Origin: Pseudeuparius sepicola
Taxonomy: Eukaryota > Arthropoda > Insecta > Coleoptera > Anthribidae
Direction of reading: 5' to 3'
DNA length: 64,000 bases
Assembly (NCBI GenBank): GCA_963920635.1
Contig: OY987303.1
Span: 46,437,223-46,501,222 of the forward strand
This document shows, in pieces, positions 10,803 to 20,429 of this stretch (position 1 is the stretch's first letter; every line of letters starts with the position of its first letter). The notes under the pieces were generated by a model. That model did no database searches, was not told the DNA's origin, and saw only the letters and a program-made list of their open reading frames with translations. The translations under genes and the position numbers were made by a program.

Positions 10803-11529
10803 CAATGTGTCCCAATTTGATACTGGACATCTCAGAAATATATGAAGGGCAAGGAAAACAAATGGTCTATTTTTTTTTATTGGTAGTCCCAAGGGAGAAT
10901 ATCTCCAAGGTGGTGGTATTTAAATGTGGTAATTATGCGTCGTTTCGTAAAATAGCAAATTTTCAAGAAACCCTATTAGGGTTTTTTTACGACAAAATAT
11001 TATTAAGAAAACTTGTTCAGAATGAAAAACTGAGTGGATTCGCAAAATTTCAAAAGTCTAGGCCTACTTTGATTTTTAGCTTTTTCGCCTTTTTCTCCCA
11101 CTTTTTTCTTAGAAATGTATCCTTTCTGGAGCTTTCACGTCAAAATATTATTAAGAAAACTTGTTCATCGTGAAAAAATAAAATTTTGACGTGAAAACTC
11201 CAGAAAGGACATTTTTCTAAGAAAAAAGTGAGAGATAAATCTAAAAATCAAAGTAGGCCTAGACTTTTGAAATTTTGCGAATCCACTCAGTTTTTCATTC
11301 TGAACAAGTTTTCTCAATAATATTTTGTCGTACAAAAATCCCTAATTGGATTTCTTGAAAATTTGCTATTTTAAAAAATCATAGCAGGCCATGACATAAT
11401 TACCCCATCCAAATACCACCGCCTATGAGATACTCCTCCTTGGGACTACCAATAAAAAAATAGAGACCATTTGTTTTCCTTGCCCTTCATATATTTCTCA
11501 GGTGTCCAGTATCAAATTGGGACACACAG
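10803..11529. repeat. Foldback element with about 350-bp inverted arms
   Basis: The two halves are near-perfect inverted copies. The outer ends read CAATGTGTCCCAATTTGATA and the inverse of ...GGGACACACAG, flanked by TA/TATA, as expected for Tc1/mariner-type target sites. Arm segments such as AAACTTGTTCAGAATGAA recur in the foldback at 29378-30260. It has no transposase; the 135-codon open frame inside it is not a gene. Confidence 0.85.
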
Positions 11530-11640
11530 TATAGATAGCCGACCTTCTTTTATTTCTATCATTAAATTCATGATATATAGGTCTAATATCCCCATCCTTT
11601 ATAAATATTCTGGTATTTGGCAATGTCCCAATCTAATTCT

Positions 11641-11832
11641 AATGTAGGTGGTTAAAAGGACTCGAACCCGGGACTCCTACTGTAGCCGTAGGCACTTTAA
11701 CCAACTAAGCTACCGGAGATACGGGTTCCATCGGCTAGTTGTTATTTATTCCAATTGATATATAGTTAGTAGCGGTGAGATGTAGAAGACTACGGAGTTT
11801 TCTACAGCTACTAGAAGGGGTTAGAGGGTGTA
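11641..11832 (-). repeat. tRNA-derived SINE fragment (copy 1)
   Basis: On the minus strand, about 11720-11650 looks like a tRNA: A box TAGCTTAGTTGG, an anticodon-like arm (CCTAC...GTAGG around GGCTACA) and B box GGTTCGAGTCC. T-stem pairing is poor and position 33 is not U, so it is not a functional tRNA. The adjoining 11690-11830 is duplicated at 12017-12160. Confidence 0.65.
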
Positions 11833-12016
11833 GGGTAACCATTCATGTTTGTTGGTTATGTGAACTTCCTATTTGTTCATCAACCCACAAAATTCGACAT
11901 ATAGCGACTTAATGTAAGTATCGAACGTGGAAATTCTAGCCTACAATGTCAAAGCCAGAATATGAAACACGGAAAGATTTTTAGTACCTGTAATTATAAA
12001 TAATAAAGGATGTTTT

Positions 12017-12160
12017 TAGGCACTTTAACCAACTAAGCTACCGGAGATACGGGTTCCATCGGCTAGTTGTTATTTATTCCAATTGATATATAGTTAGTAG
12101 CGGTGAGATGTAGAAGACTACGGCGTCTTCTACAGCTACTAGAAGGGGTTAGAGGGTGTA
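12017..12160 (-). repeat. tRNA-derived SINE fragment (copy 2)
   Basis: About 140 bp nearly identical to 11690-11830, including the A-box half of the tRNA-like part but lacking the B box. Confidence 0.65.
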
Positions 12161-12216
12161 AATCTTTCCGGGAAACTATAATCTTTACAAAAATTACACA
12201 CAATTAAACTTCCAAA

Positions 12217-12625
12217 ATGCAGTACGCGGTTCAAACAAAGACGTTAGGCTTAGATCAAGCATCAGAGAAGGATAACGTTCCTAGGTCAACTTTGGCTTTA
12301 CTGTGTAAAAAACGTAGCACTTATCCCACAGAGGGACGACCTTGTCTTTTGTCAAATGAAGAAGAAATGGTGCTTAAATCTAGTTGCATCTTGGGGCTTT
12401 CCATATTCGATCTGTTAGACCTGAGGTTATTAGTGAAGTCCTATTTGGATAAAAAAAAAAGGGCGCAATGAAAGAAGACTCAAAAATAACTTTCCCGGGG
12501 TCGATTGGGTCACAAATTTTAATAAAAGGCACAAGAATTCAATATCAAATAGACTTTCAGCAAATATATCTACCAAGTGGGCAGCTGTAAGCAGAGCAAA
12601 CAAGGACGTGTTTTTTTAGAAATGC
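12217..12625 (+). pseudogene. pogo/Tigger-like transposase N-terminal relic
   Basis: The frame from 12217 encodes QASEKDNVPRSTLALLCKK, then TEGRPCLLSNEEE, a helix-turn-helix as in pogo/CENP-B-type transposases. A poly(A) run near 12452 shifts the frame; another frame then reads NNFPGVDWVTNFNKRHKN, matching the 'PG..W...F..RH' block that follows in this family. The DDE part is absent. Dead fragment. Confidence 0.7.
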
Positions 12626-12629
12626 TGAG

Positions 12630-13440
12630 GATGCGTCTACAACTACAGATCCATCCCTTTAAACCTCTTCCGCCCAACCGATTGTGCTGAAATTTTGCAC
12701 ACGTTTTTAGTGCTGGTGACACTAAAATCTAGCCCAAACAGCACTAGTCGTCTTAAAGACGTACATTCTATGTCATATTTATGCCAGTACGTACATACAT
12801 ATATATAAAATGTACGTAAACAGTAGGTATGTAAATGTCGGTAAGTAAACAGTACGTACGATAAAGTACGTCTTTAGATCGTCCGAATTTGAGCCAGAGT
12901 GGGAAGGTCGATAACCTAATATAAATACCTCTTCCAATGGAATCACTACTTCCCCATTACTATTTTTTTATTCTCAAAATAACATGAAAATTTAATTCTT
13001 TGACTAAAGAAACCTGTTGGTAACGCGCAGGCGCGAGCCGATACTGGGTCACAACACGAGAGTTTAGTTAAAACGTTTGGAGTAGGCGGCGCTGGAAGCA
13101 GGTTGACTGCTTTACCAGTAAACATACTGACAACCATTGAATATCACAAGGTATTTGTTTATATAAAAAAACTTAAAACATTTTGAAACATCATCAATGT
13201 TCAGTACAATTTCAAGAGATCAATATTCTCATGAGTTTAATTAAAATTTTGTTAAACATTTCTCAAAAGTAGCACATATTTTTTATTTCCTTACAACAAA
13301 ACGGTTTCAAAAGATAAAAAATACAATTATATGGAAAATGCTAAATATGCAGCTCACTGCAGCACATTCTCTCTAGCATTCTCTCTTCCAACCTTTGGCT
13401 GCGAAAATAGGAAAAATCTACTGGAAGTCACTTGGCAACA
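12630..13440. other. No gene recognised
   Basis: Contains several GTACGT/ACGTAC-rich words (12750-12880) that recur around 14510-14630, suggesting a shared low-copy repeat. Otherwise unassigned. Confidence 0.4.
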
Positions 13441-13655
13441 ATGCAATGATCGTTCTTGACAGATCGGACCGCGTCGAATGCGTCGCGTCCGCGTCCGCCA
13501 TTTGCCGTCCGCTGTGTTTTGGAGTAGAGCATTATTCTCTAAAGCGTAGAACTTGTTCGTTCTTTCGTGAATTCTGGAGACTTAAAAAAAAGTTGGGTGT
13601 TTTCATCGTTTGTATGTTATGTGCCAGTGGTGTATCGGGTAAATAAAGAAGGTAA
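13440..13655 (+). promoter_or_regulatory. CpG-rich island with possible donor
   Basis: A local GC/CpG-rich block (GCGTCGCGTCCGCGTCCGCC at about 13480) is followed by GGTAAGTACC at about 13651, which would be a good splice donor. This could be a promoter and non-coding first exon of an unidentified gene, or the GC-rich end of a MITE. No coding exon that fits was found. Confidence 0.25.
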
Positions 13656-14699
13656 GTACCTACTGTTTTATTATTTGTTAGGTACATTCCATTTGAAAGC
13701 GGAAAGCAAAAAGTCTAAATGGGTCTTGGTGGGTTTGTGCGTGGCAGTACTCGCATGGTATTTTCTGTGGTTTAGTTTAAAAATTACCATTTTAATATTG
13801 TTATCTATACCTTCCTATAGGTAGGTACTCATATTATTATCTCTAAATCAGAAATGCTATTGGCAGGAGCACAAAACCCGTCATGTCATGATCATGACGT
13901 TGTCCTTTTAGGTACCTCCCTCATAAAACGGCGGGAACTATAGGGCGCATGTGAATCTTTTGTAAGGAATTTCCTTATTTTGCCCATAAAAAGAACAGAT
14001 TTTGTGATAATTATTACCAATTGCCATTACGAGAGCACTGTAGAAATATAAAATGTATAATTATTTATATTTATACAATATACATAATAATATAATACAC
14101 CTTATAATACATCATACCTAGGGTGAGGGTAATAATTTATTGTATTTAGGACTCTTAAAGCAGCTAGGAGCTAGGTAAATCTCGTCAAAATAGTAGCATT
14201 AACTTTTTTATATAAGGACGTGATTTAAAAAATACCTACACGCGAGCAATCTTAGAACTCCCCGTAAATTATAATAACATGTTCTCATATTATTTATGTA
14301 CTTTGTTTTGTGTACTTACATAGTGTTCTCTTTTATTCAGATGCAGTTCGCCAAACTAACGAAGCTAAGGAAACTAAAGAGGTCGAGACAGCCCTCCAAA
14401 ACTGGCTTCGGCTCGTGATAGGTGCAAAAACAACAAACAAAATTAGTTTTATATATTTTTTTATAAAGAAATTAAGATTTTTTTGGCGCATTTTAACCCT
14501 AACAAGGACGTACGTGATTATGCCCATTATAACCCATTTCTATGTACCAAGTACGTCTTTAGTATGTAATCTGTACTTAAACTGTACGTCTTATGTAGGT
14601 ACATATGTTTCGTCCAAGATGTACGTACATGTTACACCTTTAATACGTTTGTTAGTATACTCAATAGCCTTGTTCCAAGAATAGTTCTGAACCAATTTG

Positions 14700-15380
14700 T
14701 TCTGGAACAAACCCAATATTGAAATATGTTCAAAATGGCCGCCGCTCCAAATGGCTGATTTCTTTTTTCTTCTATAACAACCTTGATATGGATATGGATA
14801 TCAAAAAATTAAAGGAAAAAAACGACAAAGTGAGCGATGTCATACTAAATTCAATATGACGATCGCCCCAGAATGGTGGAATTCCTATTTCTTGACAACC
14901 TCCTTGACATGGGTATGAAATGAAATGGTTTGACGAGTAGAAAACGATAAGACGAAAGACGTCATACTAAATCCGATATGGCGAATGCCCCGAGATGGCG
15001 GACGGCGGACTATATTTATTTTGCCACCTCGTCACATGGGAATAAAAAAAAAATACTAAAAAGCACAAAATAAAATAAAAAAACCTTTTTAAAAACAAGC
15101 TTTTCTTTAAGCCATGTAGGTACTGCAACGAATAAAATAAGTTTAGGTTTTCGTTAAGGTAATTCAATGCCAAATTTGCCGCGCAAATTGCAAAAAAAAT
15201 ACACACTTCGGTATGTAGGTACTTGCTTATCAACCTACCTATCACTGTCCAATACAATTAATTGGTACCTACTTTTATGAAAATTTCGACGGACAAGCTT
15301 TTTGATTTCAATTGCGAAATTTCGCAATTTGGTACCTACTTACCTTAACGAACACATAAACTTATTTTATTTGTTTTAGT
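14700..15380. repeat. Composite repeat, inverted copy at 55880-56370
   Basis: About 15129-15372 has inverted ends (CGAATAAAATAAGTTTAGG against AACTTATTTTATTTG). The neighbouring 14720-15020 carries AATATGG/GATGGCGGA words. The same two modules recur in inverted order at 55880-56370. Confidence 0.65.
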
Positions 15381-15884
15381 ATCTGGCTTAAATAAAAGCC
15401 TGTTCTTTAAGAGGTTTTTTATTTTTTATGTTCATCCCGAATGGTAAAAAGTGGCGAAAAAATAGCTCTTTTTAAAAAGTCGTCGCCACGCTTTCATGAA
15501 GTGGAAAAGCTCTCAGTTTGGCGACATGTTGCCATAAACGGCAACACCGAGTAGTGGACAGGGGCGTAAGGAATTGCGCGGACGTGAGGCGCACGGTATT
15601 AGACAGGTGGTCACGCCAGGTGATGCCTTCGCCTCGAATTTTTGTTCGGAGCACCTAACTGCAACTGCATAGACATAGTAGGTAATTCTGGTTCCAAAAC
15701 GTGGACGCGTATAATACGAACATCGTTCTAATGCTAACTAATATTGTTCCGTTGCTTTGCTGTGTTTGTGTTTGGTTATGGAGTCTTCCAGCGGTGGCAT
15801 AGTTAGGATTTTTTTCACCCGATCCAATTTCCAATGTAATAATGGTATTTCCTGGTCCTATCAATATCAATAAATAATATAACT

Positions 15885-16170
15885 CTTTGGTTTCGACCAT
15901 ATAAAAAAACGTTATTCATTTGTTAGCATACGACGTACGTTGCGGCCCCCCGCTGGAAGACATAACCAAACACATGATTTAAATAAATACAAGAAGCTGC
16001 TACTACTACAATTAGCCAACGAGAAGAACAGACGATTTTTTGAAGTATGTTTGTCTTAATATTTAAAATACAAATTGTTAGTTACCTGATGATGGCCTTT
16101 GTGCCGAAAGTACGTCGTATACTGACAAATAAATAACATTTTTTTATGGTCGAAACCCAAGAGTTTTATT
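15885..16170 (+). mobile_element. Penelope-like (PLE) terminal relic with hammerhead motif
   Basis: Segments 15888-15945 and about 16105-16165 are inverted copies (TACGTCGTAT...ATGGTCGAAACC). A hammerhead-ribozyme-like sequence lies at 16075-16128. Hammerhead motifs in terminal repeats are known for Penelope-like elements. No reverse transcriptase was found nearby. Confidence 0.55.
16075..16128 (+). ncRNA. Hammerhead ribozyme-like motif 1
   Basis: Stem I 5' strand TTGTTAGTTAC (16075-16085), core CTGATGA (16086-16092), stem II GGC/GCC around a CTTTGT-like loop, core GAAA (16106-16109), a 4-nt self-complementary GTAC stem III, then GTC (16114-16116) as predicted cleavage site. Stem I 3' strand GTATACTGACAA (16117-16128) pairs with the 5' strand with one bulge. 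The very short stem III is typical of hammerheads described in Penelope-like elements, thought to act as dimers. Confidence 0.75.
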
Positions 16171-16259
16171 ATTTATTAAAGCCGTTACGGATCGGTTTCT
16201 TTATTAAAATACCAAGTTCCTTGCGCTACAGCCGTACTCCGAGGTTCTTGAGAAGTTGG

Positions 16260-17700
16260 TTGACCGTTTAAATGACGCTGTACTTCACGACGACCCGACG
16301 GTACAACGGAAAATTCTCCAGGCAATCGCGCCCATTGTGACCTGGACGCCTGCATTGAAGACAAAGCCGATTATTATTCGGCAGTGGCATGCTGCGCTCC
16401 TGGCGATATTTCGAACATTCGCGGGCGAAGTGGCCCACTTGGTGGCAATAAAACACTTCTGGGCGTTATGCGGTAACGTTCCTCTTGGTGTGTGACAATT
16501 TCATACCTTCTTGATGACATTGATGGAACCTAACCATTCTTTCAATAGATTCCTCTCTTTCCGCGTAATCTATTGCTTCGATCATATTGTCAACAAAGTG
16601 ACATCTGTGGACCGATGACCAAACTATTCAAACTTACTTCTACTGAATCATAACAAATAAAGAAAACATTATACAAAATACAGGGGACAATCAATAACAA
16701 AATATACGAGGATTACTCGATAAGATAAACATTAGATAAATCAAAGTCCAATCGCCGAGTCGGCAAAATCTGCGAGTATAAATCCAGCACCAGCCACAGG
16801 CTGGGGATCAGTAAGCCCCGCTTATTAGCAGCTACTCGATCACTGACCACCCTCGGTGGTCTGACCTGGCAATGTATCCCGCTTAAATAGCCTCCTTGTT
16901 CAGGTCGGGCTCCGAGGGGCAGACGACAGCGCCCCTGGGCACTGTTGAAGACGTCAGTGGGTCAGTAGCGGCACCCCGCCGTCGCGTCGGGTCAAGGGCG
17001 CAGCTCGCGTCCCGGTCACTTCTACGTACTATCGGTCGCGTCGGTCCACAGTCCGCGCTACCTCCGCCATGGTCCAGATACTGTTAGAGGCATACCTGTG
17101 AGTGCAAGAATAAACATCACCCTAGTTTGTACCTGCTGTCTTTCTTCTGCGCTTCGCGACTCCCGCACCCAGTGATCCCGGCAAGCTGTGAGGGTTAATC
17201 CAACCCTCCGGCACACACAAGTAGTGCGTCACATGTGAAAGGCTCCGTGTGAAGGCACTCAGTTGTGACACGTGGTGGAGGCGCGCAGTCTTCAAGCTGC
17301 ACCACGCGTCTCCCACGTAAACTTGTGTGACAATATTTCTTGGTCTTAACGACAAAACTCGTTGTTTTATTGGCATTCATAAATAACAAATTGCGCCGTG
17401 ATATCCATTTCTAACTTTTCTTTTAAAACTTGATTTTTTACCGGGACATTTACAAACGCTATGGTCCTGTTTCCCAAAATTTTAAGCCTGGTCAAAAATT
17501 GGCGACAACTTTCCCCGTATCGCTGCCTAGCGTCTATGCACATTTTTGTGGCCGTACCTGGCACATGTCGCCGTTCGAACTGTTTTTATCTTTTAATTTA
17601 GCCCAATGCATTGTTATTTATAATTCTGGTTCCGCTTCTATTAACTGCTTGGCGCTACCTCTCAATTTTAACAATAGCCACTTTTTTGTTTTCCGTCATA
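16260..17700 (-). pseudogene. Gypsy-type gag relic
   Basis: On the minus strand, 17564-17367 encodes a capsid-like segment (GESCRQFLTRLKILGNRT). About 16600-16500 encodes a second part, and 16456-16268 carries two zinc knuckles. The second knuckle is a full CX2CX4HX4C (CLQCRRPGHNGRDC); the first lacks its first cysteine. Several frameshifts occur, and a 723-bp insertion (16604-17326) splits the gene. No pol genes follow. It lies directly downstream of an LTR and primer-binding site, as expected for Ty3/Gypsy-type elements. Confidence 0.75.
16604..17326. mobile_element. Insertion of unknown class in the gag relic
   Basis: GC-richer 723-bp segment flanked by a perfect 6-bp direct repeat GTGACA (16598-16603 and 17327-17332). 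Removing it rejoins gag-like reading on both sides. It contains a TATTTAAG box (minus strand, about 16890) and AATAAA-like signals, so it may be a solo LTR, but its ends are not the usual TG...CA. Confidence 0.5.
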
Positions 17701-17741
17701 TTTAACAACTCACTTTTGCACTCTTACCGTTAAAATCCTTT

Positions 17742-17761
17742 TGACCCCACACCTGACACCA
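17742..17761 (-). other. Primer-binding site of the Gypsy-type element
   Basis: The minus strand reads TGGTGTCAGGTGTGGGGTCA directly after an LTR end ...CCACAAA. It resembles the TGGTGTCAG-type primer-binding sites of insect Gypsy elements. Confidence 0.6.
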
Positions 17762-17763
17762 TT

Positions 17764-18680
17764 TGTGGCGGCCACCTTTGAATGATGGTAAGTTGGCGAG
17801 CGGAATGTATAGGGGTGGTCCACAAGTTAATTTATTTTTCGTGTGAATCTAAGGATTAACGGAAATACAGGGGGTAATTAAATACATATATTGAAAAATT
17901 TTAAAAGCACGTCTATAGAAAATAAAATAAAAATTTAAATTACAGCAAGCAAATATCAAAGTATTAATGGATAATTTTAACGGAAAAGAAACAACAATAA
18001 AAGTTTTAGCGCAAAATAAGTATCTATAATTTTACTAACTGGTGTCCAATTATCAGGCAAACAATACATAGATTTATAGCACGCAATGATAACAGAACCT
18101 GCAGAAAATATTAAGTGAATACGGTTCAAAATAGTCCAAGAATAATATCAAAATTATTAGCACACAAATTAGAATGATTACAGAAAATGATAGTATGTAA
18201 ATACTTAAAAATTAATTAAAATTGGCACAAAATAGTCTTTACAAATACCCAAAATTTAGCATAAAATATTAAGATTTAATTTGGCACGGCACAGTTCAAA
18301 ATAGGACAAAATTAAATAAATCATTTAAAAATAAACGGCGCGCCAAGTAATCGCTAAAAGCTTTCAGAATAAAATGAAATAAACGAATTAATTGGAAAGT
18401 GAAAGGCAATTCAATCGATAAAACCTAACAAAACGAAAGTCAATCCCTTACTTTTTGGCCAATTCAACGGACAGAGGAAGGTACTTGCTGCTGGTTCTTG
18501 GTGTTGACTTCATGGCAGGGGCGGCATCGGGCTCACGATGGCTTCTCGGGCAGGACTTCGCCTTCGCTCTACAGCTGGTGATCTGCGACTCCCCGCCTTT
18601 GGGAGCAACCCCCTTTTATACTAGAATCGGCCGTGGCTTTAGCCGTTAGTTCCGATCTGCAGATGTTCTCGAGACGTTCC
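17764..18680 (-). mobile_element. Gypsy-type 5' LTR
   Basis: This lies upstream (minus strand) of the primer-binding site and gag. It holds a strong TATA box, TATAAAAGGGGG (minus strand, TATAAAAG at 18620-18613), then a GC-rich transcribed start and an AT-rich remainder ending CCACA at 17764. The 5' boundary is not defined, and no second LTR was found. Confidence 0.55.
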
Positions 18681-19144
18681 CGTGTTTGTCGGCTCGCCGA
18701 ACGTATAAACAAACATGGTTTTCTAGCATATTTTTCATTAACTTGCCGGCTTGGGTCATAAACCGATATGTTTTTATGGAAATAATTCCGAGAATTGAGT
18801 TACTTTGTAGTGAATTATTTGGTAAAAGAATAAAATTTAAGAAAATCGTTTGGCACCTCTGGGCAACCACAAATGTGCCCTCAGATATTTCAACCACCAC
18901 AAATACTAGTCTGAGCCACAAAATATATAGGTTAGACAACAATATCCGAAAAGAAAAAATCTTTCCGCCGAAAACCAATGGAGCAAAGTTAATGCCAGTA
19001 GGTATAAATATTTATTTAACACTCTAAATTTGAATCAAACTAAAACTTTTTTGAGTTATTTTAAGACGAATTTCCTGGATATCTGCCATTTATATGTTGT
19101 GGGTTCGACGAAATTTTTTTATCTTGCATGTAATTTTTTTTTAT

Positions 19145-19210
19145 TTTAGTATAACGAAAACTACGTAGGTTTCGGCTTAATTTAGCCATCATCAGGTTAT
19201 ATAAATACAT
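19145..19210 (-). ncRNA. Hammerhead ribozyme-like motif 2
   Basis: On the minus strand: CTGATGA (19195-19189), stem II GGCT...AGCC, GAAA (19173-19170), a near-palindromic stem III (CCTACGTAG), predicted cleavage after C19156, and stem I formed by ...TATATAAC with GTTATACTAAATA, with one bulge at the same place as in motif 1. Confidence 0.72.
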
Positions 19211-19469
19211 TCACAAATCTCATTCTTGTTTAACAATCAAATGTCAACCTAAAAATCAATACAATTATTAATCTATGATAAAAAAATTACATTTTTAGTA
19301 ATAAAAAAGTTAAAATTTTAGACAATTCAACAATTTTCTAAAAACAAGTTAAAAGAAATAGGTACTTACAAAGATGAAGGACGAACTATACATAATAATT
19401 ACATTGACAAATCTCATTCTTGTTTAACAATGAAATGTCAACCTAAAAATCAATACCTTTATTATTCTA

Positions 19470-19974
19470 CACTGTGGGCCGAAATAAAGGAGTAGATACA
19501 TTTTTTAATTGAAAAGATTTTTTTTGTTTTTTGGGCGATTTAATTTCTTTTTGCAGGGCTTAGAACCTAACATGTCCTTAACTATAAATTTGAAAGAAAA
19601 AAAATGTACAGGGTCGGACTTATAAAAAAATTTATATAACAGTGCATTTGAGCTCGTTCCAAATGAAAACTGTTAGCTAAAATTGTACTAATATGCTTTT
19701 TCCGAAATTACCGGATTCGCGAAATATCATTTTTTTATTAAGTTAGCATAAATTGATAGCCCCATTTATTGCACCCTGTTCCTAATTGTTCCAAACAAAC
19801 TGCATTCTTTCTTTGAGCTGCTCGATTGTTTCAAATTGTTGTCCTTCATACAAATTTTGTTCGAAAATACCTCAAATTGAATAATCAACCGGATTTAATT
19901 CTGGGCTGTTAGGTGGCCACATCTCTGGCTCAATAAAATCCGGGCAATGTACTTCTTTATTTCGGCCTACAGTG
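19470..19974 (-). mobile_element. Deleted Tc1/mariner element with transposase tail
   Basis: The ends CACTGTGGGCCGAAATAAAG and the inverse of CACTGTAGGCCGAAATAAAG are flanked by TA (19468-19469 and 19975-19976). On the minus strand about 19935-19780 encodes MWPPNSPELNPVDYS, a stop, and FETIEQLKERMQFVWNN, the C-terminal end of a Tc1/mariner transposase with its last catalytic acidic block. The rest of the gene is deleted. Confidence 0.85.
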
Positions 19975-20214
19975 TATGATAAAAAAAATACATTTTTGGT
20001 AATAAAAAAGTTAAAATTTTAGACTTTCAACAATTTTCTAAAAACAAGTTAAAATAAATACAAAGATGAAGGACGAACTATACATAATAATTACATTGAT
20101 TAATTATTTTGCGTATCAATATTTAAGAAGTCCTACTTTGCTATTTCATATTGCTATTATTGGTTTTATGTTATGAATATATTTTATTATAGAACTGTTT
20201 ATCGGGGGGCGGCG

Positions 20215-20420
20215 GTGCACGAGTGGGTCTTTCGTTGTACCCACGCTTTGGCATCGTGCGTCGTGGGTTCGATTCCCACGACGAAAGTGCCTATTGGGTG
20301 TTGTGTGTTTGTTTTTAGATTTAAGTTAGTATAGTGTAACGGATTTTTTTGCAAATTCCAAGAAACCCGTTACAACGTTTTTATGTCAATCCAGACAGAC
20401 ATAAACTACGAAGGCACCCC
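20215..20420 (+). repeat. tRNA-headed SINE
   Basis: 20220-20290 has an A-box-like TGCACGAGTGG and a perfect B box GGTTCGATTCC within a strong T-arm (CGTGGGTTCGATTCCCACG). The acceptor stem is not tRNA-like. The tail has two small stems (GTAACGG...CCGTTAC and TTTATGTC...GACATAAA). Confidence 0.6.
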
Positions 20421-20429
20421 TATTATAGG

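Larger units (their letters stand above)
19060..20110 (-). mobile_element. Penelope-like relic with tandem duplication
   Basis: It starts with a hammerhead-like motif (19145-19210, minus strand). A roughly 195-bp unit follows twice in tandem: 19211-19407, and 19408-20100. The second copy is interrupted by the Tc1/mariner element at 19470-19974. Shared words include CTCATTCTTGTTTAACAAT and GATGAAGGACGAACTATAC. No reverse transcriptase. Confidence 0.55.

Noticed and set aside
10766..11173. 135-codon plus-strand open frame
   Set aside because: It lies in one arm of a foldback repeat, has low-complexity Phe/Lys-rich content and no domain.
11650..11720. Functional tRNA gene (minus strand)
   Set aside because: The T-stem has mismatches, position 33 is not U and the half-copy at 12017 shows a repeat; interpreted as SINE-derived.
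14310..14684. 124-codon frame beginning after an acceptor-like TTTTATTCAG
   Set aside because: No donor or partner exon in a matching phase and no recognisable domain; composition fits AT-rich noise.
17122..17389. Minus-strand frames of 64-84 codons
   Set aside because: Most of the span is inside the 723-bp insertion in gag and shows no protein family.
20220..20290. Functional tRNA gene
   Set aside because: A and B boxes are present but the acceptor stem does not close; interpreted as a SINE head.
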